A stretch of DNA of 64,000 bases. It comes from Paraburkholderia sabiae (lineage in GTDB: Bacteria > Pseudomonadota > Gammaproteobacteria > Burkholderiales > Burkholderiaceae). Under the pieces are notes generated by a model, which saw only the letters and a program-made list of their open reading frames with translations, searched no databases and had not been told where the DNA came from. Of this stretch, positions 17,273-25,230 are shown one piece after another. The translations under genes and the position numbers were made by a program. The first letter of the stretch is position 1, and each line of letters opens with the position of its first letter. The stretch is from the NCBI RefSeq assembly GCF_030412785.1, contig NZ_CP125296.1:1674001-1738000 (forward strand). Reading direction: 5' to 3'.

Positions 17273-18244
17273 TCAGTCCGCAAGGCCGTCGACCGACGAC
17301 CAGCGTTCGACGTATTTGACGAGCTCCGTCATATCGCGTGCCGCACCGTCCTGCATCGCGGCGTAATTCCACATTTGCCGCGCGACGCTGCCGACCCACA
17401 TCGGCACGCCGAGCGCCTGGCATTCGTCGACGGCAAGGCCGATGTCCTTGCACACGCTGCCGACAGGGAAGCCGAAATCGAACGTGCGCGGCAGCACGTG
17501 CTTCGGAAACTTGTCGAGCGTCGCGCCGTTCTTGCCGCTGCCCGCGTTGATCACCGACATCATCACTTCCGGGTCCAGCCCGCCGCGCACGCCCGCGACG
17601 AACGCCTCGGACGTGATCGCGAACGCCGTCGACGACAGCATGTTGTTCAGCAGCTTCAGCAGTTGCCCTTGTCCCGCCTTGTCGCCGACCACGAACACCT
17701 TGCCGAGCACGTCGAACAGGCCGCACACTTCTTCGAGCGCAACGTGATTGCCTGCCGCCATGATCGCGAGCGTGCCCTTCTTCGCGCCCGCCGCGCCGCC
17801 GCTCACGGGTGCGTCGACGGTTTCGATGCCTTTGGCGAGCAGGCCTTCCGCCACTTCCTTTTCGGTGCGCGAACCGACCGTCGACAGATCGACCAGCACC
17901 TTGATCGCGCTGCCTTCGATCAAACCGCCATCGCCAAGCGCGACCTGTTTGAAGATCGCGGGCGTCGGCAGACTCGTGAAGACGATGCGCGCCGTGTCGG
18001 CCACTTCTTTCACCGATGCCGCTGCCTGCGCGCCGATCGCTTTCAGTTCCGCGACGGCTGCGTCATCGCGATCGAACACGATCACCGTATGACCCGCTTC
18101 GATCAATCGCCGTGCCATCGGTCGGCCCATCGTGCCGACGCCGACGAAACCGAGCTGTTGTGTTGATGCCTGAGTTGATGCCTGAGTTGATGCCTGAGTT
18201 GATGCCTGAGTTGATGCCTGAGTTGATGCCTCACTACTCGACAT
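17273..18244 (-). CDS. 3-hydroxyisobutyrate-dehydrogenase-family oxidoreductase (copy 3) with repeat N-terminus
   Basis: This 323-residue enzyme of the beta-hydroxyacid dehydrogenase family has the nucleotide motif LGFVGVGTMGRPMARRL beginning near residue 31, VDAPVSGGAAGAKKGTLAIM as substrate signature, and GDKAGQGQLLKLLNNML with the catalytic Lys. Ahead of the Rossmann fold lies MSSSE followed by six copies of Ala-Ser-Thr-Gln. These are encoded by a 12-bp tandem repeat and are absent from the other two paralogues. The start at 18244 is set by GAGGATTGTC. It is probably an active enzyme with a length-variable disordered tail. It lies 28 bases after the MmgE/PrpD gene. Confidence 0.9.
   Translation of the reverse strand: MSSSEASTQASTQASTQASTQASTQASTQQLGFVGVGTMGRPMARRLIEAGHTVIVFDRDDAAVAELKAIGAQAAASVKEVADTARIVFTSLPTPAIFKQVALGDGGLIEGSAIKVLVDLSTVGSRTEKEVAEGLLAKGIETVDAPVSGGAAGAKKGTLAIMAAGNHVALEEVCGLFDVLGKVFVVGDKAGQGQLLKLLNNMLSSTAFAITSEAFVAGVRGGLDPEVMMSVINAGSGKNGATLDKFPKHVLPRTFDFGFPVGSVCKDIGLAVDECQALGVPMWVGSVARQMWNYAAMQDGAARDMTELVKYVERWSSVDGLAD
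18162..18230 (-). repeat. 12-bp tandem repeat encoding (ASTQ)n
   Basis: Five perfect copies of TGAGTTGATGCC (plus-strand reading, 18171-18230) are preceded by a partial copy GTTGATGCC. The unit is a multiple of three, so copy-number change alters protein length without shifting the frame. Confidence 0.95.
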
Positions 18245-18272
18245 GACAATCCTCGTGAATGAAAAGTCTGTT

Positions 18273-19658
18273 CTAGTCCGAGCCGCGCGCACTCGCGATG
18301 CGCATCACAGCCGCCGCGTCGTGCTCCGTGTCGAACTTCCATAATCTGTCGATCAACGCTTGCGCATCGACGCCCGAGCGTCCGTATGCGGCCAGTTGCT
18401 TTAGTTTCTCCGCAAGCTCGACGTTGGCAAGCGGCGCGGCGAGACTGCCGCGCGCGGCATGCACGCGATGCGGAATCCGTTCGCCCGAACGCAGCACGAT
18501 CGTCACTTGCGCCGACTCGACGGGCCACGATGCGTCGTCGATGAAACGCAGGCGGCTCGCGAACGCCCGCAGCGACGGATCGGCGACAGCGGCATCGCTG
18601 AATTCTTCGAGACCTGCCTTACCGCGCGACAACACCACGGCTACCGCATGCTGCGCGCTCACCTGCGATTCGCGGCCCGTACGCACGCCGGGACGATCGG
18701 TGCGTTCGCGCAGCAATGGATGCCCTGTCAGTTCGACCTGTTCGATATCGTCGAGCGACCAGCGCGCGTCGCGGCGCAGATCGAGACAGGCATCAATCAC
18801 CGGATTCAGCACGACGCCGCACGGATAGGGCTTGTACGTGTTCTTGAGCAGTTCCCACTCGTGCCCAAGGTCTTGCGTCAACGCGTGCCAATCGGGTTTC
18901 GAAGTAGCGACACGCAGAAAGCCGCGCTCGCCTTCGAGTGGAGCTTGAGGTCCGGAGAAACCCTCTTCGGCCAGCAGTGCAGAAAGCAGCCCATTGCGCG
19001 CCGCGTTGCCGACGCTGATGCTCTTCGACATGGTGCCGAGCGTTTCGACGAGTCCGCCCGTTTGCACCGATGCATTGCCGAGTGCCCACACGATCGCGTC
19101 TTCATCGAGTCCGCGTGCCTTCGCAACGGCCGCCGCCGCGCCGAACACGCCGCATGTCGACGTGATGTGCCAGCCGCGCTGATAGTGCTCCGGCGAAACG
19201 GCATTTCCGACGCGGCATTCCACTTCGACGCCGAGCACGAACGCGAGTAGCAATTCTTCGCCGCTCATTGCATGCGATTCGGCGAGCGCGAACAGCGCGG
19301 CAGCGACGGGCGCTGTCGGATGAATAATGGTTGGTATGTGCGTGTCGTCGAAGTCGTAGACGTTCGCGCTCATCGCGTTGAGCGCGGCTGCGTTGAGCAT
19401 GTCGGTGCGTTCATTGCGGCCGATCAAGGTCGCGTTTTCATCGGCACGAAAGCGTTCATACACGGCCACGGCCTTGTCGAGCGTCGGATCGTGCGCGCCT
19501 GCCAGCGCAACCGCGAAGTAATTGACGAGCGAACGCTTCGCTTCGTTGCGCACGGCAGCGGGCAGATCACGCCACTGCGTATCCGCGACGAAGCGCGCGA
19601 GCTTTCGTGTCAGCACGCCGTTACGCAATGCGTTGGCGTCGAAAGGATCAGCCTGCAA
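18273..19658 (-). CDS. MmgE/PrpD family protein (2-methylcitrate-dehydratase-like)
   Basis: This 461-residue protein of the MmgE/PrpD fold includes 2-methylcitrate, itaconate-related and iminodisuccinate-processing enzymes. Family landmarks are FVADTQWRDLPAAVRNEAKRSLVNYFAVALAG at the start, NVYDFDDTHIPTIIHPTAPV with the conserved Asp-Asp and His, GWHITSTCGVFGAAAAVAK, and KPYPCGVVLNPVIDAC. The start codon is TTG at 19658. AAGGAGG lies five bases before it and no nearby ATG fits, so this is a confident non-ATG start. It overlaps the SDR stop by 11 bases. No prpB or prpC is present, so a different hydroxy- or cyclic-acid substrate is expected. Confidence 0.9.
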   Translation of the reverse strand: MQADPFDANALRNGVLTRKLARFVADTQWRDLPAAVRNEAKRSLVNYFAVALAGAHDPTLDKAVAVYERFRADENATLIGRNERTDMLNAAALNAMSANVYDFDDTHIPTIIHPTAPVAAALFALAESHAMSGEELLLAFVLGVEVECRVGNAVSPEHYQRGWHITSTCGVFGAAAAVAKARGLDEDAIVWALGNASVQTGGLVETLGTMSKSISVGNAARNGLLSALLAEEGFSGPQAPLEGERGFLRVATSKPDWHALTQDLGHEWELLKNTYKPYPCGVVLNPVIDACLDLRRDARWSLDDIEQVELTGHPLLRERTDRPGVRTGRESQVSAQHAVAVVLSRGKAGLEEFSDAAVADPSLRAFASRLRFIDDASWPVESAQVTIVLRSGERIPHRVHAARGSLAAPLANVELAEKLKQLAAYGRSGVDAQALIDRLWKFDTEHDAAAVMRIASARGSD

Positions 19659-20433
19659 GCCAGCCTCCTTCGATCGGCATCATCGCGCCCGTGATCTGGC
19701 TCGCCGACGCTCCGCACAGAAACACGACCATATCGCCGACATGCGCGGCATCGACCAGTTCGCCCGTCGGTTGCTTGCCCTTGAGAAACTCGCGTACTGC
19801 ATCGTCGCGTTCGAGGCCGCGCTCGTCCATCAACGCATGAATGCGGCCATCGATGTTCGGCGTCAGCACCGAGCCCGGACAGATCGCATTACACGTGATG
19901 CCCTGATTCAGCGTCTCCATCGCTACCGCGCGCGTGAGGCCGAGCAGCGCCGTCTTCGTCGTCACATAGTCGACGCGATTCGCAACGCCACGCGCGCCGT
20001 ACACCGATGTCATGTTGAAGATGCGTCCCCAGCCGCGCTCGCGCATGCCGGGCAACGTCAGTTGAATCGCGCGGAACGCAGCCGTCAGATTCACTGCAAG
20101 CGCGTTGTTCCACTGCTCCAACGGAAACGATTCGATGCCCGCGAAATGCCGGACTACGGCGTTATTGATCAGCACGTCGAGCGTGTTTATCTTTGCTCGC
20201 GCGCTTTCGATCAGCGCATCGACACCGGCGGGCGTCGCTAGATCGGCCTGCACATACGCAACATTTACATCGAACGATGACGCAAGTTCATCCGTCGTAT
20301 GCGCCATTTCAGCAGGCGCTTCGAGACCATGCAGCACGATGTCGCAACCCGCGCCCGCGAGTGCGCGGGCCATCGCGAGACCCAGGCCATTCGACGATCC
20401 CGTCACCAGCGCGCCTTTGCCTTTCAGCATCAT
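19648..20433 (-). CDS. SDR oxidoreductase, 3-hydroxybutyrate-dehydrogenase-like
   Basis: This 261-residue short-chain dehydrogenase has the cofactor motif TGSSNGLGLAMARAL, NNAVVRHF as a variant NNAG, the catalytic Ser in MTSVYGARG and YVTTKTALLGL as the YxxxK pair. The C-terminus GAMMPIEGGWLAG is of the usual type. It resembles D-3-hydroxybutyrate dehydrogenases. It lies 11 bases after the MBL hydrolase and overlaps the MmgE/PrpD start, so it is coupled to both. A role in oxidising the hydroxy acid released by the hydrolase is plausible but inferred. Confidence 0.9.
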   Translation of the reverse strand: MMLKGKGALVTGSSNGLGLAMARALAGAGCDIVLHGLEAPAEMAHTTDELASSFDVNVAYVQADLATPAGVDALIESARAKINTLDVLINNAVVRHFAGIESFPLEQWNNALAVNLTAAFRAIQLTLPGMRERGWGRIFNMTSVYGARGVANRVDYVTTKTALLGLTRAVAMETLNQGITCNAICPGSVLTPNIDGRIHALMDERGLERDDAVREFLKGKQPTGELVDAAHVGDMVVFLCGASASQITGAMMPIEGGWLAG

Positions 20434-20444
20434 AGGAACGCCTC

Positions 20445-21245
20445 TTAACGCGCTTCGGCGTCGAGCCGCACGATCCAGCCTTCCGTCTCGCGATCATGCG
20501 ACGGATAGCGCGTCAGCACGGCGGGATCGTGACCGGGAATCACATGCTCCCGCGAGCTTGCCAACCGATGCGCCGCTTCGTAACCTTCGAGCATGTCGCC
20601 GACGTTATAGACGACGGGAAACGGCCGATGCTCCTGCATGTTCGCGTAGAAATGCGACGCATCCGACGCGAGTACGACCGAGCCGCGCTGCGTATTCACG
20701 CGCACGACCTGCAAACCGTTCGTATGTCCGCCGACCCAATGCACGCTCAGGCCCGGCGCGATCTCCGAAGCGCCGTCATGAAACTGCACGCGTCCTTCGA
20801 ACAGACGGCCCACCATCGACTTCACATCTTCCGGCTCGAACGGATGGCTCAGCGCGTGATGACACATGCAACGTCCCGTGCAATACGCCATTTCGCGATC
20901 CTGCAGGTGATAACGCGCGCGCGGAAACAGCGAATGATTACCCGCATGGTCGTAGTGCATGTGCGTGATGATCACGTCTTCGACATCGTTCGCGCGAATA
21001 CCGATCTGCTTCAGTCCGCGCTCGACCGTGTTCGTGATCGTGCGACCGCGCTTCTCGGCCATCGGCTGATCGAAGCCTGTATCGACGATGTAGGTGCGCG
21101 ATTCGCCCACTACGGCCCACACGAAGTAATCGAGCGGCATCGGCACATCATGCGAATCGCCGCCGATGAAGTTGTCGCCTGAACGGCGCTCGAAATGCGC
21201 GTACTTCACTGCATAGATCTTGTACTGCTCTGCTGGCGATGACAT
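20445..21245 (-). CDS. MBL-fold hydrolase of the N-acyl-homoserine-lactonase family
   Basis: This 266-residue metallo-beta-lactamase-fold protein has the dinuclear metal motif THMHYDHAGNH (His95, His97, Asp99, His100), a further His in GGHTNG, Asp in LASDASHFY and a late His in VIPGHDP. This is the arrangement of AHL-lactonase-like enzymes (AiiA/AttM type), which open lactone rings. Among catabolic genes, ring opening of a substrate lactone (as with AttM and gamma-butyrolactone) seems likelier than quorum quenching. No LuxI/LuxR pair is nearby. It lies 66 bases after the MFS gene and 11 before the SDR gene. Confidence 0.88.
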   Translation of the reverse strand: MSSPAEQYKIYAVKYAHFERRSGDNFIGGDSHDVPMPLDYFVWAVVGESRTYIVDTGFDQPMAEKRGRTITNTVERGLKQIGIRANDVEDVIITHMHYDHAGNHSLFPRARYHLQDREMAYCTGRCMCHHALSHPFEPEDVKSMVGRLFEGRVQFHDGASEIAPGLSVHWVGGHTNGLQVVRVNTQRGSVVLASDASHFYANMQEHRPFPVVYNVGDMLEGYEAAHRLASSREHVIPGHDPAVLTRYPSHDRETEGWIVRLDAEAR

Positions 21246-21311
21246 GTCTCGAGTGTCCTTGTGTGGGTAGTTCGTGTAACGCCTTCACGCCGATACTTCA
21301 TGTGCGGCCGT

Positions 21312-22727
21312 TTATTTCATCGCCGCTGTCGCGCCTCCTTCGACGGCTTCTTCGCTCGTGACGGCCGCATCGGCGGCAATCGATTCGAGCGAACGCTGCT
21401 TCGTTTCCGCGCCGATCACGCCGACGATCAGCGCCTGAACCAGCAGCGTGCCGACGATCAGCGTCAATACGCCGCCAATGCCGAAGCGCGTGAACGAACC
21501 CGCCACCGCATACGGCACGGCGATGCTGACTGCGCGGCCCACGGTATTCGCGAGGCCCGAGCCGCGCAGTCGCAATTCGGTCGGAAACAGCTCCGGCACA
21601 TACGTCGCGACGCTGAACGACGACAGCACGTAAATGCAGCACGTGATCGCAAAGCCGAGCGCAGTGATCGCGACAGCCGACTGCGCGAACGGATACGCGA
21701 TGCCGAACGCCACGCACACCAGCGAAAACATCACGATGCCCCACTTCCGGCCGAGATGCTCGGCGAGTGCAAAAGCAATCAGCGAACCGACTGGACCGCC
21801 CGCGAACATCAGCGCCGTGAGCCCGAGCGAGTTCGACACGCTGTGGCCCTGCTTGACGAGAAACGTCGGAATCCAGCTGACGAACGCATAGTTGACCGTG
21901 AAAAGCGCGACGAGCACGGTGATCGCCGTGATCGTGCGCGTGAGCAGACGGCGCGAGAACAGATCGCTGAGACGACCCTGATCGTTCGAATAGAACTCGC
22001 GTGTCGAAGTTTCGTGCGCAATAGGGGTATGACTCGGGGTATGACTCGCCGCACCGCCGCAAGCGGTTTCGATGCGCTCGACGATCTCCCGCGCTTCGTC
22101 GCCGCGTCCACGCGATGCGAGCCAGCGCGGCGATTCCGGCATCGACTTGCGCAGGAACCACACGACGAGCGCACCGCAGCCGGCGATCGCGAACATCCAT
22201 CGCCAGCCGTATTGCGGCACGATCAGCCAGCCGAGGAACGTCGACAGAAACAGCGACGTGTTGATGATCAGATTGAGGATCGTGCCGAAGCGTCCGCGCC
22301 AGACAGCGGGAATGAACTCGCTCAGCGTGCCGTAACCGACGACGATTTCCGCGCCCATGCCGACGCCCATCACGAGACGGAAGAAGATCAGCCAGTAGAT
22401 GGAAGGCGCGAGCGCCGCCGCAATCGACGCAAAGCCATAAATGCCGAGATTGAACTGATAGCAGAAGCGGCGTCCGAAGCGGTCCCCGAGCAGACCGGAG
22501 AGCCACGCGCCCGTCATCATGCCGATGAACGTCACGGACACGAACGCCGCATTGAGGCTGAGGGTGGATTCGCCGCTATGGATCATCGCGGCGAGCACCG
22601 TGCCGGCGATGTAAATGTCAAACGAGTCGAAGTACATCCCCGCCGCGATCAGGCCCAGCAGACGCCAATGGAAGCCCGACAGGGGCAGCCTGTCCAGACG
22701 CGCTCCGATCCCGACATCCATCTGCAT
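21312..22727 (-). CDS. MFS transporter (aromatic/organic acid symporter type)
   Basis: This 471-residue permease has twelve predicted helices and MFS signatures LLGDRFGRRFCYQFNLGIYG and AEHLGRKWGIVMFSLVC at the two equivalent loops. The early acidic helix FDSFDIYIAGTVLA resembles the DxxDxF-type motif of the AAHS and related acid:proton symporters. GGAGACAGCACC precedes the ATG at 22727. It is the first gene of the outer catabolic operon, with a strong promoter about 100 bases upstream. It probably brings in the substrate whose lactone or hydroxy-acid forms are handled downstream; the actual compound is unknown. Confidence 0.9.
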   Translation of the reverse strand: MQMDVGIGARLDRLPLSGFHWRLLGLIAAGMYFDSFDIYIAGTVLAAMIHSGESTLSLNAAFVSVTFIGMMTGAWLSGLLGDRFGRRFCYQFNLGIYGFASIAAALAPSIYWLIFFRLVMGVGMGAEIVVGYGTLSEFIPAVWRGRFGTILNLIINTSLFLSTFLGWLIVPQYGWRWMFAIAGCGALVVWFLRKSMPESPRWLASRGRGDEAREIVERIETACGGAASHTPSHTPIAHETSTREFYSNDQGRLSDLFSRRLLTRTITAITVLVALFTVNYAFVSWIPTFLVKQGHSVSNSLGLTALMFAGGPVGSLIAFALAEHLGRKWGIVMFSLVCVAFGIAYPFAQSAVAITALGFAITCCIYVLSSFSVATYVPELFPTELRLRGSGLANTVGRAVSIAVPYAVAGSFTRFGIGGVLTLIVGTLLVQALIVGVIGAETKQRSLESIAADAAVTSEEAVEGGATAAMK

Positions 22728-23231
22728 GGTGCTGTCTCCGTCATGTTGGCGTTCTTGTGCGGCGCCGTCGTGCGTACGAGATGCGCGTACGAGATCGCGA
22801 AGTTCGCGAGGCGTCGTCTCACGTACGGATTATATTCCTGTCATACAATCCGTCAAGCAGACGAATTCAAACCGAATCGGGCGACGCTTCATGACACGTG
22901 TGTGGACAAAAGGCTACAAGTCGCCTTGCAAATGTTTACTGCCCGCTAACATGTCGATATATTCGCCGGGTTACATCGACGCGCCCGGCCCAACGACCGT
23001 TTGACCGTCGAGCTTCACGCAGTCCATCCGCTCCACGAAAGCCGGAAGACCGCTTCTGACCTGCATCGCGGGGAACAACTACCAGGCATCGAAACGAAAA
23101 ATCGTGCGCTCATGCACGAGGCCCCTGCTCGGCCCGACGTTTTGCGCCTGTCGATAGCGGCACAGTTTCATCACCATGCCGCGCGAGCGCCCGCAGCGAT
23201 CGCGCGAGCATCTACTACAAGAAGGAAGAGA
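22728..23231. other. Divergent intergenic region, catabolic operon and porin
   Basis: About 500 bases separate the MFS start from the porin start. Besides the promoter and operator at 22829-22856 it holds a short direct repeat (GCGTACGAGAT, near 22770-22797). The porin promoter must lie in 22860-23200, but I could not assign it firmly. No additional gene is supported. Confidence 0.5.
22829..22856 (-). promoter_or_regulatory. Sigma-70-like promoter with operator in its spacer
   Basis: Reading the minus strand, TTGACG (22856-22851) is followed after 16 bases by TATAAT (22834-22829), a close match to consensus. The spacer contains GATTGTATGACAG, nearly the same as the palindrome at 14763. A dimer bound there would block RNA polymerase, which fits a GntR repressor of the catabolic cluster. 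Confidence 0.65.
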
Positions 23232-24395
23232 ATGAAAAAGACCATCCTGGCCGCAGCGGCCCTCGGGACGCTCAGCGTGGCAGCGCATGCACAAAGCAGC
23301 GTGACGCTGTACGGCCTGCTCGATGCCGGTATCACGTACGCAAACAAGGTCGCTACGTCGACGGGTCATGACAGCCTCGTCAAATACGGCGACGGCGTCG
23401 CGTCGGGCAGCCGTTGGGGCCTGCGCGGCACGGAAGATCTGGGCGGCGGACTGAAGGCGCTGTTCGTGCTCGAAAGCGGCTTCAGCACGGGTGACGGCAC
23501 GTCGGGCCAGGGCGGCGCGCTGTTCGGCCGCCAGGCATTCGTCGGCGTCGCGAAGGATGGCATCGGCTCGCTGACGTTCGGCCGTCAATACTCGTTCTCG
23601 ACCGACTACATCGGCGGCAACTACACGATGGGCAGCCAGACGCCCGCCGGCAACTACGCGTACCACATCAACGACCTCGACCAGCTGACCTCGAGCCGCA
23701 TCAACAACGCGGTCAAGTTCAGCAGCGCGAACTTCGCCGGCCTCACGTTCGGCGCGATGTACGGCTTCTCGAACTCGACGCAGTTCGCGGGCACGCCGAC
23801 CACGACGGGCACGGGTGGCGCGCAAGGCTCGTCGAGCACGTACAGCTTCGGCGCGAACTACGCGCAAGGTCCGTTCGGCATCGGCGCCGCGTACACGAAC
23901 ATCCGCTTCCCGAACGGCGCGACGCCCGCGTTCAGCGTGAGCATCGCGAACGTCAACACGCTGGGTCTGCGCGACCTCGAAACGTTCGGTATCGGCGCGC
24001 GCTACACGATCGGCGCGGGCCTCGTGTGGGCGAACTGGACGCATACGAAGTTCGAGCCGCTGACGGGCGGTTCGTCGAAGCTGAACAACTATGAAATCGG
24101 CGGCCGCTACGCCTTCACGCCGGCGCTGACGGCAGGTCTCGGCTACACGTTCTCGGACCTCGACGACCGCTTCGACGGCCGCTGGCACCAGATCAACAGC
24201 GCGGTCGACTACGCGCTGTCGAAGCGCACGGACGTCTACGTGCTCGCGATCTACCAGAAGGCATCGGGCAGCAACGTCGTGGCAGGCCGCAACGTTCCCG
24301 TGCAGGCTGAGATCGGTTCGTCGTCGTCGTTCATCGGCAATGCGGGAGCGAACTCGCAGTTCGCGACGCGCGTCGGTCTGCGTCACCGCTTCTAA
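23232..24395 (+). CDS. Gram-negative general porin (OmpC/Porin_4 type)
   Basis: This is a 387-residue outer-membrane porin. The signal peptide MKKTILAAAALGTLSVAAHA is followed by the family start QSSVTLYGLLDAGITY. Typical segments are SRWGLRGTEDLGGGLKALFVLESGF, LFGRQAFVGV, FGRQYSF and the C-terminal RVGLRHRF, which ends in Phe for BAM recognition. Burkholderia carry many such trimeric 16-strand channels. AAGGAAGAGA precedes the ATG. It stands alone with a terminator after it. Its position next to the catabolic cluster suggests it could help solute entry, but general-porin paralogues are common enough that this is weak evidence. Confidence 0.95.
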   Translation: MKKTILAAAALGTLSVAAHAQSSVTLYGLLDAGITYANKVATSTGHDSLVKYGDGVASGSRWGLRGTEDLGGGLKALFVLESGFSTGDGTSGQGGALFGRQAFVGVAKDGIGSLTFGRQYSFSTDYIGGNYTMGSQTPAGNYAYHINDLDQLTSSRINNAVKFSSANFAGLTFGAMYGFSNSTQFAGTPTTTGTGGAQGSSSTYSFGANYAQGPFGIGAAYTNIRFPNGATPAFSVSIANVNTLGLRDLETFGIGARYTIGAGLVWANWTHTKFEPLTGGSSKLNNYEIGGRYAFTPALTAGLGYTFSDLDDRFDGRWHQINSAVDYALSKRTDVYVLAIYQKASGSNVVAGRNVPVQAEIGSSSSFIGNAGANSQFATRVGLRHRF

Positions 24396-24406
24396 GCGTG
24401 TGCAAT

Positions 24407-24442
24407 GTGGCCGCCGCGTATTTGCTGCGCGCGGCCACTTTC
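24407..24442 (+). terminator. Probable terminator after the porin gene
   Basis: GTGGCCGC at 24407-24414 pairs with GCGGCCAC at 24431-24438 and is followed by TTTC. It lies about 12 bases after the porin stop codon. Confidence 0.65.
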
Positions 24443-24504
24443 ACAGCAGACGTCGCCGAGTCGCGCTAACCTAACGGGTTTTGACCGACTCACAAAGGAC
24501 CGCG

Positions 24505-25188
24505 ATGTCTGCTTTTCCCTTCGACGCCGTTTTGTTCGACTGCGACGGCGTACTCGTCGATTCGGAAACGATCACCAATACCGTGCTGACGGCAATGCTC
24601 GGCGATCTGGGCTGGCAGTTGAGCATCGACGAAGCGATGTCGATTTTCGTCGGCAAGACCGTGATGGACGAGGCGCCGCTGATCGAAGCGAAAACGGGCG
24701 TGAAGATCACGCCCGCGTGGCTCGAATCGTTTCGCGAGCGCCGCAATGCCGCGCTCGACCGCGAGGTCATGGCGATCGAAGGCATCGCCGCGACGGTCGC
24801 CGATCTGCACGCGCGGCTAAGTGGCAAGATCGCGGTCGCATCCGGCGCGGATCGCCTCAAGATCCGCCTGATGCTCGCGAAAATCGGCGTGCTCGAATAC
24901 TTCGACGGGCACATCTTCAGCGGCCATGAAACGGCCCGCAACAAGCCTCATCCCGATGTCTATCTTGCCGCGGCCGCAGGCCTCGGCGTCGATCCCGCAC
25001 GCTGTGCGGTGGTCGAAGACACGGTGACGGGCGCCACAGCCGGCCGCGCAGCGGGCGCGACGGTGTTCGGCTACAGTCCCAGCGAAAAAGGCCACAGCTC
25101 GAAGGCGGCATTGCGGACCGTCGGCGTCGCCGAGGTGTTCGAAGAGATGGCGCATCTGCCCGCTCTGCTGGCAGGCTGGCAACATTGA
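24505..25188 (+). CDS. HAD-IA hydrolase (sugar-phosphatase/phosphoglycolate-phosphatase-like)
   Basis: This 227-residue haloacid-dehalogenase-fold phosphatase has motif I FDAVLFDCDGVLVDS with the nucleophilic Asp and the acid two residues later. The cap begins with ETITNTVLTAMLGDLG. Motif II is IAVASGA, motif III the Lys in ARNKPHPDVY, and motif IV VVEDTVTG. The order and spacing match beta-phosphoglucomutase/YfbT-like enzymes that act on sugar phosphates. The ATG at 24505 has AAAGGACCGCG before it; an upstream TTG was rejected. Substrate not predictable. It faces a convergent HDOD gene across a GC-rich hairpin. Confidence 0.92.
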   Translation: MSAFPFDAVLFDCDGVLVDSETITNTVLTAMLGDLGWQLSIDEAMSIFVGKTVMDEAPLIEAKTGVKITPAWLESFRERRNAALDREVMAIEGIAATVADLHARLSGKIAVASGADRLKIRLMLAKIGVLEYFDGHIFSGHETARNKPHPDVYLAAAAGLGVDPARCAVVEDTVTGATAGRAAGATVFGYSPSEKGHSSKAALRTVGVAEVFEEMAHLPALLAGWQH

Positions 25189-25197
25189 GCGTGCGGA

Positions 25198-25223
25198 TGT
25201 CGCGGCGCGCTCGCGCCGCGACA
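25198..25223. terminator. Bidirectional GC hairpin between convergent genes
   Basis: TGTCGCGGCGC at 25198-25208 and its exact complement at 25213-25223 enclose GCTC. No T-run follows, so termination may be weak; the position between two convergent stops supports the role. Confidence 0.5.
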
Positions 25224-25230
25224 CGCGCGA

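Noticed and set aside
18162..18230. Possible CRISPR array
   Set aside because: Units are 12 bp in direct tandem with no spacers, and lie inside a coding frame.
20445..21245. Quorum-quenching locus
   Set aside because: The lactonase-like gene is embedded among catabolic genes and no luxI/luxR-type synthase-receptor pair is present; a metabolic lactone is likelier.
10712..22727. Protocatechuate (pca) or 2-methylcitrate (prp) pathway
   Set aside because: CMD and MmgE/PrpD genes are present, but no pcaB/D/G/H/I/J or prpB/C accompany them, so these known pathways do not explain the cluster.
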